In this document: one piece after another, positions 49,969 to 59,130 of the stretch
Layout: each line of letters opens with the position of its first letter
Numbering within the stretch: position 1 is the stretch's first letter
From: CAVQZA01 sp963724805
GTDB taxonomy: Bacteria > Actinomycetota > Thermoleophilia > Gaiellales > Gaiellaceae
Length of the DNA: 64,000 bases
NCBI GenBank assembly: GCA_963724805.1
Contig: CAVRWA010000001.1
Coordinates: 1 to 64,000 of the forward strand
Reading direction: 5' to 3'
The notes under the pieces: generated by a model
The model's input: only the letters and a program-made list of their open reading frames with translations
Told to the model about the DNA's origin: nothing
Databases searched by the model: none
Program-made: the position numbers and the translations under genes

Positions 49969-50818
49969 GGTCCACGTCGGAAGCGGCAAGGTCCGCGAGC
50001 TCTATGCCCTCGACGAGGAGCGGCTGCTGCTCGTCGCGAGCGACCGCATCTCGACCTTCGATGTCGTCCTGCCGACCGAGATCCCCGACAAGGGCCGCGT
50101 CCTGACCGGCCTCTCGGGATTCTGGTTCGCTCGCACCCGGGCGATCTGCCCCAACCACCTGCTCGCACTGCGGCCCGACGGCCGCTCGACCGAGTGCCGG
50201 CGGCTCGAGATGCTGCCGATCGAGTGCGTCGTGCGCGGCTACCTCTCCGGTTCCGGCTGGAAGGACTACCGCGCGACCGGCACGGTCTGCGGCCACCTCC
50301 TGCCCGAGGGGCTCGTCGAGTCGGCGCGGCTGCCCGAGGCGATCTTCACCCCGGCCACCAAGGCGACGAGCGGTCACGACGAGAACATCACCCGCGAGCA
50401 GGCGGCCGAGCTGGTCGGAGACGAGCTCTATGCGCAGGCCGAGCGGCTCTCGCTCGAGCTGTACCGCTTCGCCTCGGCGCACGCGCTCGAGCGTGGGATC
50501 ATCATCGCCGACACGAAGTTCGAGTTCGGCGTCGACCCCGGGGGCACGCTCACGCTCGGCGACGAGGCGCTCACCCCGGACTCGTCCCGCTTCTGGCCGG
50601 CCGACGAGTACGAGCCCGGCGGCGCGCAGCCGTCGTTCGACAAGCAGTTCGTGCGCGACTACTGCGAGACGCTCGGCTGGGACAAGACCGACCCGGGGCC
50701 CGAGATCCCGGCCGACCTCGTAACCGGGACGCGCGCCCGCTACGTGGAGGCGTTCGAGCAGCTGACCGGGATCGCGTTCGACGACTACCTCGCCGACCCG
50801 ACGGTGGTGCTCCGATGA
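49961..50818 (+). CDS. purC: SAICAR synthetase
   Basis: 285 residues. VHVGSGKVRELYALDEERLL, ASDRISTFDVVLPTEIPDKG, ECVVRGYLSGSGWKDYRATG, SGHDENITREQAAELVGDEL and IADTKFEFGVDPGGTLTLGD with DEALTPDSSRFWPADEY. Converts CAIR and aspartate to SAICAR. Length fits the long form of the family. Confidence 0.97.
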   Translation: MSEVHVGSGKVRELYALDEERLLLVASDRISTFDVVLPTEIPDKGRVLTGLSGFWFARTRAICPNHLLALRPDGRSTECRRLEMLPIECVVRGYLSGSGWKDYRATGTVCGHLLPEGLVESARLPEAIFTPATKATSGHDENITREQAAELVGDELYAQAERLSLELYRFASAHALERGIIIADTKFEFGVDPGGTLTLGDEALTPDSSRFWPADEYEPGGAQPSFDKQFVRDYCETLGWDKTDPGPEIPADLVTGTRARYVEAFEQLTGIAFDDYLADPTVVLR

Positions 50819-50858
50819 CTGCCCCAAAGAGTGCTGCTCGCTTTCCGGGGGCTCCGAG

Positions 50859-51101
50859 GTGAAGGCCACCGTGCTCGTGCGCCCGAAGGAAGGGATCCTC
50901 GACCCGCAGGGACAGGCGGTCGAGGAGGCGCTGCGCCACCTCGGGTTCCACATCGGGCATGCTCGCGTGGGCCGCGTCGTCGATCTCGAGGTGGCGGCGA
51001 CCGACCCGACCGATGCCCGCGCGGAGGTCGAGCGGATGTGCGCGCAGCTGCTCGCGAACCCGCTGATCGAGAGCTACGAGATCGAGCTCGAGGACGCATG
51101 A
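50859..51101 (+). CDS. purS: FGAM synthase small subunit
   Basis: 80 residues from GTG 50859. VLVRPKEGILDPQGQAVEEA and VGRVVDLEVAATDPTDARAE with LLANPLIESYEIELEDA match PurS. Forms the PurLQS complex with PurQ and PurL; purL is not in this window, which is unusual because it often follows purQ. Confidence 0.95.
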   Translation: MKATVLVRPKEGILDPQGQAVEEALRHLGFHIGHARVGRVVDLEVAATDPTDARAEVERMCAQLLANPLIESYEIELEDA

Positions 51102-51790
51102 CCGAAGCACCCCGGATCGCCGTCGTCGTCTTCCCGGGCTCGAACGACGACCGCGACGCAGCATGGGCGCTGGGCGCCCTCGGCGCCGATCCCGTCCTCG
51201 TCTGGCACGCGGAGCCCGAGCTGCCGGAGGTCGCCGCGGTCGTGCTCCCAGGCGGGTTCTCCTACGGCGACTACCTCCGCTGCGGCGCGATCGCGCGCTT
51301 CAGCCCGGCGCTCGGCGCGGTCGCCCGCTTCGCAGCCGCAGGCGGCCCGGTGCTCGGGATCTGCAACGGCTTCCAGATCCTCTGCGAGGCCGGCCTCCTG
51401 CCGGGCGTGTTGCGCCCGAACGTCTCCCTCTCGTTCATCTGCCGTGACGTGCCGCTGGTCGTCGAGAACGCAAGCACGCTCTTCACCGCCCGTTGCGAGA
51501 CGGAGCAGCGGCTCACGATCCCCGTCAAGAACGGCGAGGGCTGCTGGTTCGCCGACCCGGGCCTGTACGCCGAGCTGGAGTCGCGCGGCCAGATCGTGCT
51601 GCGCTACGCCGAGCCGGTGAACGGATCGATCGGCGACGTCGCCGGCGTCGTCAACGAATCGGGCAACGTGATGGGCCTGATGCCCCATCCCGAGCACGCC
51701 GTCGATCCGTTGCTCGGCTCGGCCGACGGCGCGCTGATTCTCGCCTCCCTCGTCGACGCTGCCAGAGATCGCTCCGCGGCACGCGTCTAG
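51098..51790 (+). CDS. purQ: FGAM synthase glutaminase subunit
   Basis: 230 residues from ATG 51098, overlapping purS by 4 nt. IAVVVFPGSNDDRDAAWALG, VLPGGFSYGDYLRCGAIARF, GPVLGICNGFQILCEAGLLP (nucleophile Cys) and GLMPHPEHAVDPLLGSADG (His/Glu). Supplies ammonia to PurL. Its stop overlaps the convergent gene by 4 nt. Confidence 0.97.
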   Translation: MTEAPRIAVVVFPGSNDDRDAAWALGALGADPVLVWHAEPELPEVAAVVLPGGFSYGDYLRCGAIARFSPALGAVARFAAAGGPVLGICNGFQILCEAGLLPGVLRPNVSLSFICRDVPLVVENASTLFTARCETEQRLTIPVKNGEGCWFADPGLYAELESRGQIVLRYAEPVNGSIGDVAGVVNESGNVMGLMPHPEHAVDPLLGSADGALILASLVDAARDRSAARV

Positions 51791-52074
51791 GCCCCACCTC
51801 CCAATCCGAGCATCGCCGCGAGCGCCGGATGCTCGACCAGCGCCGCGTGGAGCCGCGCGAGGTCGCGTGCGCGCAGCGTGATCGGGCCGCGCCGGGCCGC
51901 GCCGCCGGTCGAGTATGCGAAGCGGACGAAACGCTCGCCCTTCCCGCCCTCGAGGAGCTGGACGACCGAGGCGAAACGGCGCTCGCCGGCGCGCTGCGGG
52001 AGGGTCAGCTCGTCGACGAGCGCCGCGCTACCCCAGGGGGTGCTGACGGTGCGGGGGTCCGTCCTCTTCGCCAT
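51787..52074 (-). CDS. Conserved-looking hypothetical protein
   Basis: 95 residues: MAKRTDPRTVSTPWGSAALV, then ERFVRFAYSTGGAARRGPIT and ITLRARDLARLHAALVEHPA. No Cys, no membrane helix. A compact alpha/beta layout is likely. No family recognised; reading-frame quality is good. Confidence 0.5.
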   Translation of the reverse strand: MAKRTDPRTVSTPWGSAALVDELTLPQRAGERRFASVVQLLEGGKGERFVRFAYSTGGAARRGPITLRARDLARLHAALVEHPALAAMLGLGGGA

Positions 52075-52134
52075 CGAAACGACAGTAGCGACGGAACCGT
52101 CACGCGTGGGTGACGCCTCTGTGCCGGAAACGTG

Positions 52135-53187
52135 TCAGCCGTCGCGGCGGAAGCCGGTGGCCGAGAGCCCCGGCTCGAGCGGGCTCGTGGGCAGCCCGGG
52201 GGCGGGCTCCGGCTCGTTGTAGCCGCCGGGTGCGACGTCGTTCGGCCCCTCCGGATGGAAGAGCGAGGCGAGCGCCTGGATCTGGCCCCGCCCCGGCCCG
52301 AGCTCGAACTGCCCGCCGCCGTACGCCGCGATCCCGCGGCTCTCCAGGAAGTCGTATGCATCGAGCAGCGCCTGGACGCTCCCGAACCGCGAAGGCTTGA
52401 TGTTCAGCACGCGAGGCGGAAACGGCAGCGCCTCGATCTCCTCGACCGTGTGGATGATCGCGTCCCAGGTGACCCGGTCGCGGTACGGCGTCAGCACCGC
52501 GTCGGTCTCGGGCGTCAGGGCGGGATCCTCGAGCAGCGCGCCGGGCAGCCCCTCGGCGACGCGCGCGTACAACGCCGGGTCGGGCGGCTGGTCGACGGGC
52601 GTGCCGTGGTAGGCGCCTTTGAAGTCGACCGCCTCGACAACGCCGAGAGCCGCGAGCTCCGCCACGAAGGCGTCGCCCCAGCCCGTCGTCGCGTCGAGCT
52701 TGAACCGGATCCAGGGGTAGAGCGCAACTCGTTGCCGGAGAGGCTCGGCACTCGGCTTCTCGTCGAGGCGCAGCGAGACGACGAAGCGCACCGGACGCGC
52801 CTCGCGCCCGAGCGCCTCGGCCGCTCCGAGCCCTGACTGGCGCAGAGCGAGGTCGAGCGCCGCGCTCTCGACTCCCCAGCGCCGGTAGTTGCGGTAGACC
52901 TCCCGCGAGGCCGCGACGGGAAACAGATCGAGGCCGCCGACGCGCTGCGAGAACGAGTCGAGCGTCCACTCCCCGGCGAGCGGGTAGTCGCGGCCGCCGG
53001 CCTGGAAGTGATCGTGATCCCCGGCTTCGTAGGTGACGTCCTCGCCGATCCCGTCGTGCCCGGCTCCCCGCAGCCGGATCACGGTGCTCACGCGGGTGAA
53101 GCCGCTCGACACGGGCCGCTCGAGCCGCTCGAGCTCGTAGCTCTCGACGAGAAGCGGCAGACCGGCGACGCGCTCGTAGGTGCTCAT
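52135..53187 (-). CDS. Enolase-superfamily (muconate/mandelate racemase-like) protein, function unknown
   Basis: 350 residues from ATG 53187. N-terminal capping-like domain, then a barrel with RFVVSLRLDEKPSAEPLRQR, YPWIRFKLDATTGWGDAFVA (Lys-x-Asp-like), VVEAVDFKGAYHGTPVDQPP (an Asp-Phe-Lys strand) and PRVLNIKPSRFGSVQALLDA (Lys). The Lys/Asp placement departs from the standard K-x-K...D...E...D...K set, so catalysis is uncertain. Could be a divergent o-succinylbenzoate-synthase or epimerase relative. GTG or ATG further upstream would add six residues. Confidence 0.65.
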   Translation of the reverse strand: MSTYERVAGLPLLVESYELERLERPVSSGFTRVSTVIRLRGAGHDGIGEDVTYEAGDHDHFQAGGRDYPLAGEWTLDSFSQRVGGLDLFPVAASREVYRNYRRWGVESAALDLALRQSGLGAAEALGREARPVRFVVSLRLDEKPSAEPLRQRVALYPWIRFKLDATTGWGDAFVAELAALGVVEAVDFKGAYHGTPVDQPPDPALYARVAEGLPGALLEDPALTPETDAVLTPYRDRVTWDAIIHTVEEIEALPFPPRVLNIKPSRFGSVQALLDAYDFLESRGIAAYGGGQFELGPGRGQIQALASLFHPEGPNDVAPGGYNEPEPAPGLPTSPLEPGLSATGFRRDG

Positions 53188-53219
53188 GGCGCAAGCCTTC
53201 CACATCCGACTCCCCGGAC

Positions 53220-53933
53220 ATGTATGAAACGTCCGTGGAAAGCGCCACCTCGTCCGCCCCGACCGTCTGGCGCCCCGGCTCGCGCCTGACCCGCCTGCGG
53301 GCGAGCCACAGCTATCGCTTCGTGATCGTGCTGATCCTCGTCACGTTCGTGTTCACGGCGGCTGCGCCCGACGAGAGCTGGACGAAGAGCGTCCTCGTCC
53401 TGCTCCAGTGCGCGACCCTGATCGCGGCGCTCTGGACCTCCGGCTTCGGGCGTGACCGACGCGCCATCATCGCACTCGTCGTGATCGGCCCCGCCGTCGC
53501 GATCGTCCAGCTCCTCGTCGGCGGCACCACGCTGGTCGGGATCGTCGGGATCCTCAACATGACGCTCGTCGCGGTGACGATCGCGGTGATCGCGCTCGGG
53601 GTGATCGACCAGCGGCAGGTCAACAGGCAGTCGATCACCGGCGCGGTCTGCATCTACCTGCTGCTCGGAATCCTCTTCACGTTCGTCTACGGCGCCGCCG
53701 CGGTCCTCGGCTCAGGGCCGTTCTTCGCACAGGGCACCGACGGCACTGCGTCACTCCAGCTCTACTTCAGCTACGTCACCCTCGCGACGCTCGGCTACGG
53801 GGACTACACGCCGGCCGGCGACTTCGGACACACCATGGCGGTCTCGGAGGCGCTGCTCGGACAGCTCTATCTCGTGACCGTGGTCGCGCTGCTCGTGGGG
53901 AACCTGAGCCACCAGCGAGCGCAGCGGCCCTAG
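53220..53933 (+). CDS. Potassium channel-family protein
   Basis: 237 residues. Four membrane helices in the first 150 residues, then an outer helix, a pore helix and TLATLGYGDYTPAGDFGHTM with the GYGD filter, and a last helix. The arrangement is that of a six-segment ion_trans_2 channel without a cytoplasmic RCK domain or a clear charged S4. Divergent from the enolase-like gene; ends 4 nt into the convergent flippase-like gene. Confidence 0.87.
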   Translation: MYETSVESATSSAPTVWRPGSRLTRLRASHSYRFVIVLILVTFVFTAAAPDESWTKSVLVLLQCATLIAALWTSGFGRDRRAIIALVVIGPAVAIVQLLVGGTTLVGIVGILNMTLVAVTIAVIALGVIDQRQVNRQSITGAVCIYLLLGILFTFVYGAAAVLGSGPFFAQGTDGTASLQLYFSYVTLATLGYGDYTPAGDFGHTMAVSEALLGQLYLVTVVALLVGNLSHQRAQRP

Positions 53934-55045
53934 CCTGCCTCGGGCACCTCGCCGCCGGCCTTCGCAGCCTTCTTCTCTTCCTTCCTCGCCTTGCGGGCCG
54001 CGGACTGCTCAGCCGCCCTCTCCTTCGCGTCGGTGTAGGAGCCCTCGACGAGCCGCTTTCCACCCGACCAGCCGAACGCCCAGACCATCAGGATGATCGC
54101 GAGCGCGAAGTTCCAGGCGGTGGTGACGAGCTGCTGGGCGACCGAGTAGGCGGTGGCGTTGGTGGCGGTCGTGATCCCCTTCAGCGAGGCGACGTTGAAC
54201 GCCTGGGTCACCCCGGCGCCGCCGGGTGTCACCGAGGTCACGTTCGCGATCGAGTTGCCGCCGCAGATCCGCATCAGCGTGTGAAAGCTGATCGGGATGC
54301 CGTACGCGTGTAGGAACACGCACATCACGCCGAGCATCGCAAACCAGCTGCCCAGCGACGGCAGGAAGACGCGCACGAGATAGGCGCGCGGATGGCCGAG
54401 AATCGCACCGCCTTCCTTGGCCTGGTCCCACCACTTCACCACCCGCGGCCAGAGCCGGCGCAGGAGGAGGTAGATCAGGAACGCGCAGCCGATCAGGAAG
54501 ATCCCCGTCGCCCACGGGTGGTTCTGGGTGAACCCGAACCTGAGGCTGAACGAGCCGCCGACGGTCAGGAACAGGTAGAGGTAGGTGAAGCCGCCGATCA
54601 GCGTGTAGAAGATCTTCTGAACGGCGTAGCCGCCGAGGATGCCCGCGAACGTCGCGCCGGCGATCGTCGCGGACAGCATGATCAGGTACATCAGCGTGCC
54701 GAGGTTCGCCGGCAGGAAGCTGTTGAGCGCGACCGAGGCGGCGTACAGCGCGAACACGTCGAGCCAGCGGATGCGCGCGTTCGGGTAGCCGTAGCGCAGG
54801 ATCCAGTACCAGCCGAACGCCGTCAGGCCCGTCTGCAGCGTCTTGAGCACGATCGCCGCGATCAGCGAGGCGAGCGAGATGCCTGTCATCGTGTCCCATA
54901 CCTGCTTGCACCAGCCCCAGATGTCCCACCCGAGCAGCCGGGCCGCTGCCGCCACGACGACGACCACCACCGCGCCGATCACGATCCGCTTCCAGTAGAG
55001 GTGGAGGCCTTTCTTCGGCGCCGGTACGGCCGGTACTGCGGTCAC
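53930..55045 (-). CDS. Lysylphosphatidylglycerol-synthase-type (UPF0104) membrane flippase-like protein
   Basis: 371 residues from GTG 55045. About eight helices; SVALNSFLPANLGTLMYLIM, ANVTSVTPGGAGVTQAFNVA and a very basic cytoplasmic end (KARKEEKKAAKAGG) match the MprF N-terminal/UPF0104 family. The synthase domain of MprF is absent, so lipid flipping or a related role is likely. Function in this cell is not set by neighbours. Confidence 0.75.
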   Translation of the reverse strand: MTAVPAVPAPKKGLHLYWKRIVIGAVVVVVVAAAARLLGWDIWGWCKQVWDTMTGISLASLIAAIVLKTLQTGLTAFGWYWILRYGYPNARIRWLDVFALYAASVALNSFLPANLGTLMYLIMLSATIAGATFAGILGGYAVQKIFYTLIGGFTYLYLFLTVGGSFSLRFGFTQNHPWATGIFLIGCAFLIYLLLRRLWPRVVKWWDQAKEGGAILGHPRAYLVRVFLPSLGSWFAMLGVMCVFLHAYGIPISFHTLMRICGGNSIANVTSVTPGGAGVTQAFNVASLKGITTATNATAYSVAQQLVTTAWNFALAIILMVWAFGWSGGKRLVEGSYTDAKERAAEQSAARKARKEEKKAAKAGGEVPEAG

Positions 55046-55063
55046 GCGCGCGAGTATAGGGCG

Positions 55064-55702
55064 CTAGCGGCTGCGGGCAGGCGCTGCGAGGGCCGCGACG
55101 ACGCCGAGCCCGAGGAAGATGCTTCCGGACACGTAGCGCTGGACGCGGGCGAACGCACGGCTGTACCGCAGCCGCTCGCCGAACGTCCCCGCGAGCACCG
55201 CCCAGAGCCCGTCGCTGACCAGCGCGAGCGCGATGAAGAGCAAGCCGAGCAGGAGCACCTGCAGGAAGACCGGGCCCACCGCAGGATCGACGAACTGCGG
55301 CAGCAGGGCGAAGAAGAAGAGGGCCGTCTTCGGGTTCAACACGTTGACGACGATCCCCTGGGTGTACAGGCGCCGCAGCTCGACCTGCTCGCGCGGGTCG
55401 GTCACGTCCGGCTCGTCGCGTCCGAGCAGGCGGCGAACGCCGAGGTAGATCAGGTAGGCGGCGCCGGCGAACTTGACGGCGTCGAAGGCGGTGGCGGAAG
55501 AGACGAGCAGCGCCGAGAGCCCGAGCGCGGCCGCCGTCACGTGCACGAGCGCTCCGGTCTGGATCCCGAGCATCGAGACGAGCCCGGCGCGGCGGCCGTC
55601 GCGGATGCTCTGGGTGACTATGTAGAGCACCGACGGGCCGGGCACCGCGAGCAGCGCGAGCGCGGCCACCGCGAAGACGCCCAGTGTGGCCCAGGCGGGC
55701 AT
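55064..55702 (-). CDS. LysE-family amino-acid exporter
   Basis: 212 residues with six helices. VPGPSVLYIVTQSIRDGRRA, LGIQTGALVHVTAAALGLSA, FDAVKFAGAAYLIYLGVRRL and VVNVLNPKTALFFFALLPQF are family-typical (RhtB/LysE). Substrate unknown. Ends 18 nt before the flippase-like gene; the MMPL gene reads just upstream. Confidence 0.9.
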   Translation of the reverse strand: MPAWATLGVFAVAALALLAVPGPSVLYIVTQSIRDGRRAGLVSMLGIQTGALVHVTAAALGLSALLVSSATAFDAVKFAGAAYLIYLGVRRLLGRDEPDVTDPREQVELRRLYTQGIVVNVLNPKTALFFFALLPQFVDPAVGPVFLQVLLLGLLFIALALVSDGLWAVLAGTFGERLRYSRAFARVQRYVSGSIFLGLGVVAALAAPARSR

Positions 55703-55711
55703 CGGGAAAAC

Positions 55712-57811
55712 CTACCCGGAGAACGAGATGCGCGAGGTCGCCCAGCGCAGCGGCCGCGGTGCCCACCAGTTCGCCCGCCCGAGCAGCATCATCAGCGAGG
55801 GAACGAGCAGCGCACGCACGAGCGTCGCGTCGATCAGCACCGCGAGACCGGTGCCGAGCCCGACCTCCTTGATCGTGACGATCCGCGAGGCGGCGAAGGC
55901 GCCGATCGCGACGATGAACAGGCACGCCGCGGCCGTCACGATCCGCCCGGTGCGCTCGAGCCCGAAGGCGACCGCGGTCTTGGTGTCCGCGCCGCCGTCA
56001 CGGGCCTCCTTGATCCGGGTCAGCAGGAAGACCCCGTAGTCGGTCGAGAGGCCGAACGCGACCGCCGCGATCAGGATCGGTTGCGTCGTGTCGATCCCAC
56101 CCTGGCCGGAGTAGCCGAGCAGCCCCTGCAGCCGGCCGTCCTGGAAGATCCACACGAGCACCCCGAACACCGAGGCGATCGTGAGCAGGTTGAGCGCGAT
56201 CGCCTTGATCGGCAGCACGATCGACCCGGTCATCAGGAAGAGCACGAAGAGCGTGGCGCCGACGAGGATCGCGAGCGCGTACGGGAGGTTCGAGACGAGG
56301 CTCGACTTCTGGTCGACGAGCGAGGCGGAGTCGCCCCCGATCAGCACCGGATAGGGCGACGGCACCGCACGCATCCGATCGACGAGGCGCTGCCCGCCGT
56401 TCGAGTTCCGGCCGGCACTCGTGCCGACGTCGATCAGCCATGTGTCGCGGCCGACGAGCGCAGGCGCCGCCACCGCGGGCCTGCCCGGCAAGGCTCCGAG
56501 CCGCGCCGCGAGAGCCCGCACGGCCGGACGAGCCGTCGCCGGAGCGCTGACGACGGCATAGGCCGTCGGGTTCAGGTCGGTCGCGAACTCGGTGTGGACG
56601 ATCCTGTCGACCTGGCGGCCGCTCGAGGCCTGCGGCAGCACCGAGGGGTCGAAGCCCGTGAAGCGGACTCCCGTGAACGGCACTCCGAGCATGAGCAGCA
56701 GGCCGGCGGTCGCCGCGGCGATCACGACGGGACGCTTCATCACGATGTGCGAGAGCCGATACCAGTAGCCCGACGAGGCCGGACGCGCCGCCTTCGCGGA
56801 TGCGCGCTGGAGCCGGCGCGGCGCGAGGCTGTCGACCCTGCGCCCGAGCAGGGCGAGCACGGCCGGCAGGAAGATGAGCGCGACGCCGGCGCCGATCAGC
56901 GACACGAGCATCCCGCCGAGGCCCATCGAGCGGAGGAAGCTCTGCGGGAAGACGAGCAGCGAGGCGAGCGCGGCGGCCACCGTGAGCGAGCTGAAGAGCA
57001 CGGTGCGCCCGGCGGTCCGCAGGGTCTCGCGAAGTGCCTTCGCCCCGGGGCCGTGAATCGCGAGCTCCTCCCGGTAGCGCGAGACGATGAAGAGGCTCCA
57101 GTCGATCGCCAGCCCGAGCCCGAGGCCCGTGACGAGGTTGAGCGCGTAGATCGAGAGCGAGGTCATCTCGCTGGCCACGCGCAGCCCGAGCAGGGCGCCC
57201 GCGACGGTGACGAGGCCGACGAGCGGCGGCAGCATCGCGGCGACGAGGCCGCGGAAGATCAGGAACGAGAGCAGGAAGAGGAGCGGCAGCGCGATCATCT
57301 CGGCGCGCTTCATGTCGGTCGCGACGATCTCGTTCACCTGCTGCGAGACGACCGGATCGCCGCCGAGCACGACCTGGGAGTCGTGGGCGAACGCGGCGCG
57401 GGCACGGCTCGCAAGACGCTCTCCGCCCGCCGGCACGATCACGAGCGCGGAGCGGCCGTTTCGCGAGACGAGCCGGGCGGGGAGCCCTCCGACGGGAGCG
57501 ACGACGTTCCGGGCACCGAGGCTCCTCAGCTTCCGGACGACACCCGCGACCTCGGCCGCACCGGCGCTCGAGCGGGCGCTGTTGCGGAGCCGGACGATCG
57601 CGAGCAGGCTGGAGCCCGGATCCTTCCCGGTCGCCCGCGCGAGCTGCACGTCGGCTCTCGCGCTCTGGGTGGCCGGGTCGTGGACACCGCCGTTCGAGAG
57701 CCGGCTCGTGACGGTGCCGCCGAAGACGATTCCCAGAACCGTGAAGGCGACTGCACCGGCCACGAGCCACCGCGGACGACGCGCCGCGAGACCCCCGAGC
57801 AGCGACAACAC
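55712..57811 (-). CDS. MMPL/RND-family transporter
   Basis: 699 residues from GTG 57811, one of the smaller MMPLs. Two six-helix halves. IALPLLFLLSFLIFRGLVAA and VTGLGLGLAIDWSLFIVSRY (first, with Asp), AVAFGLSTDYGVFLLTRIKE (second, with Asp), each followed by LRETLRTAGRTVLFSSLTVA and GLERTGRIVTAAACLFIVAI. MMPL proteins move lipids or large hydrophobic molecules across the membrane. No partner gene is adjacent. Confidence 0.92.
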   Translation of the reverse strand: MLSLLGGLAARRPRWLVAGAVAFTVLGIVFGGTVTSRLSNGGVHDPATQSARADVQLARATGKDPGSSLLAIVRLRNSARSSAGAAEVAGVVRKLRSLGARNVVAPVGGLPARLVSRNGRSALVIVPAGGERLASRARAAFAHDSQVVLGGDPVVSQQVNEIVATDMKRAEMIALPLLFLLSFLIFRGLVAAMLPPLVGLVTVAGALLGLRVASEMTSLSIYALNLVTGLGLGLAIDWSLFIVSRYREELAIHGPGAKALRETLRTAGRTVLFSSLTVAAALASLLVFPQSFLRSMGLGGMLVSLIGAGVALIFLPAVLALLGRRVDSLAPRRLQRASAKAARPASSGYWYRLSHIVMKRPVVIAAATAGLLLMLGVPFTGVRFTGFDPSVLPQASSGRQVDRIVHTEFATDLNPTAYAVVSAPATARPAVRALAARLGALPGRPAVAAPALVGRDTWLIDVGTSAGRNSNGGQRLVDRMRAVPSPYPVLIGGDSASLVDQKSSLVSNLPYALAILVGATLFVLFLMTGSIVLPIKAIALNLLTIASVFGVLVWIFQDGRLQGLLGYSGQGGIDTTQPILIAAVAFGLSTDYGVFLLTRIKEARDGGADTKTAVAFGLERTGRIVTAAACLFIVAIGAFAASRIVTIKEVGLGTGLAVLIDATLVRALLVPSLMMLLGRANWWAPRPLRWATSRISFSG

Positions 57812-57973
57812 GCCACCGAGGGTAGCTGCGCCTCCGCCTTTCTGCGGCGGTGAACCGTCTCCCCCTGTCGGCTCCGATCGAAACACTCCACGTCCCTCTT
57901 CGGCCGCCGGACGACGAACCTGAAGCGCGACCGAGGGCTTCCGCCGGCCGTGCGGTCGCTTTAGGCTCCTCCG

Positions 57974-58852
57974 ATGGCAGCCGTCCTCGCGCTGATCGCG
58001 GCGTTCCTGTTCGCCGTCGCCGCCACGCTCCAGCAGAAGGGGGCCCTGAACGAGGGCGAGGTGTCGCTGCGCCGTCCGGTCACGCTCGTCCGGCTCCTCC
58101 GGCAGACGTGGTGGCTGATCGGCACCGCCGCGCTCGTCCTGGGGTGGGGCTTCCAGGCGGCCGCGCTCGATCGAGGGCAGGTCGCGATCATCCAGCCGCT
58201 CCTCGTCACGACCGTCGTCTTCGCGCTCCCGCTCGGCTACTTCCTCACGAAACAGGACGTGGGGAGACGCGAAATCCTCGGCGCAGTCGTGATCGTGATC
58301 GGCCTGGCCCTCTTCACCGTATTCGGCGATCCCGCGGGCGGCCGGGACAACGCTCCGACGAACGAATGGGTGGTCGCGATCGCGATCGTCGGCGCCGCCT
58401 CGGCTGCCGGTCTCTACTTCGGGAGCCGCGGGGGCCTCTCGATGAAAGCGGGCGTCTACGGGACCGTCGCCGGCGCGATGTACGGCCTCGCGGCGGTGCT
58501 CACGAAGCCGGTTCTCACCGCGTGGCACGAGAGCCTCCACACCGTGATCACGGACTGGCAGCTCTACGCGCTGGCCGTCGCCGGAGGCCTCGGGTTCGTG
58601 CTCCAGCAGATCTCGCTCGGAACGGGCCGGCTCGCGCCCTCGGTGGCGACCGTCTCGGTCGCGAACCCGATCGTGAGCGTGTTGTTGGCCGTGATCCTGC
58701 TCCAGGAGCGCCTGAGCCGGCCGGCCTGGCACGTGGTCGTCGCGCTCATCGGCCTCGGGCTGGCCCTGGGGGGCGCCGTCCTGATCTCGCTGGCCCGCGA
58801 GGCGGCGAAGAAGCCGGAGCCGGAGCAGGAGCCGATACCGTCGACGAGCTAG
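57974..58852 (+). CDS. DMT/EamA-type membrane transporter
   Basis: 292 residues, nine to ten helices. MAAVLALIAAFLFAVAATLQ, AIIQPLLVTTVVFALPLGYF and GTGRLAPSVATVSVANPIVS with ILLQERLSRPAWHVVVALIG are family features. Close to the NIPA/multidrug-type part of the superfamily. Substrate not predictable. C-terminal Glu/Pro-rich tail. Confidence 0.85.
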   Translation: MAAVLALIAAFLFAVAATLQQKGALNEGEVSLRRPVTLVRLLRQTWWLIGTAALVLGWGFQAAALDRGQVAIIQPLLVTTVVFALPLGYFLTKQDVGRREILGAVVIVIGLALFTVFGDPAGGRDNAPTNEWVVAIAIVGAASAAGLYFGSRGGLSMKAGVYGTVAGAMYGLAAVLTKPVLTAWHESLHTVITDWQLYALAVAGGLGFVLQQISLGTGRLAPSVATVSVANPIVSVLLAVILLQERLSRPAWHVVVALIGLGLALGGAVLISLAREAAKKPEPEQEPIPSTS

Positions 58853-59130
58853 CCGAGGCTCGCGAGGCGCTCGAGGCCGGCCTGCCCGAGAGGGCGCTCC
58901 GCAGCGCATGGGAGGCCGCGTTCGCGGCTGAATACGCGCGCAACGCCGACACGCTCGAGGAGATTCGGGCGTTGGCAGCGGAGCTCGAGGCGCGAACGGT
59001 GGGCGCCGAACAGGAGGAGGCACGCCGCCTCGCCGTGTACTGCACGGCCTGCGCCGAGGACATCCGTGCGGGCGTCCCACACGACTCGGCCGTCGGCAGG
59101 CTGCTCCGAAGGACCCAGCGCGGGCCCTAG
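58840..59130 (+). CDS. Helical hypothetical ORF with no clear start
   Basis: VDELAEAREALEAGLPERAL, RSAWEAAFAAEYARNADTLE, EIRALAAELEARTVGAEQEE and YCTACAEDIRAGVPHDSAV form a convincing helical protein. In frame, no ATG, GTG or TTG occurs before TTG near 58972. It overlaps the end of the DMT gene in another frame. Either it uses a rare start, or a base error has split it from an upstream frame. The end at 59130 is firm. Confidence 0.4.
   Translation, partial: VDELAEAREALEAGLPERALRSAWEAAFAAEYARNADTLEEIRALAAELEARTVGAEQEEARRLAVYCTACAEDIRAGVPHDSAVGRLLRRTQRGP

Noticed and set aside
50815..50862. 15-residue ORF between purC and purS
   Set aside because: Too short, no conservation visible, and its end overlaps the purS start; probably chance.
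54392..57853. Rightward open frame of 1153 codons
   Set aside because: Antisense shadow of the flippase-like, LysE and MMPL genes; composition is that of antisense GC-rich DNA (R, E, H, D).
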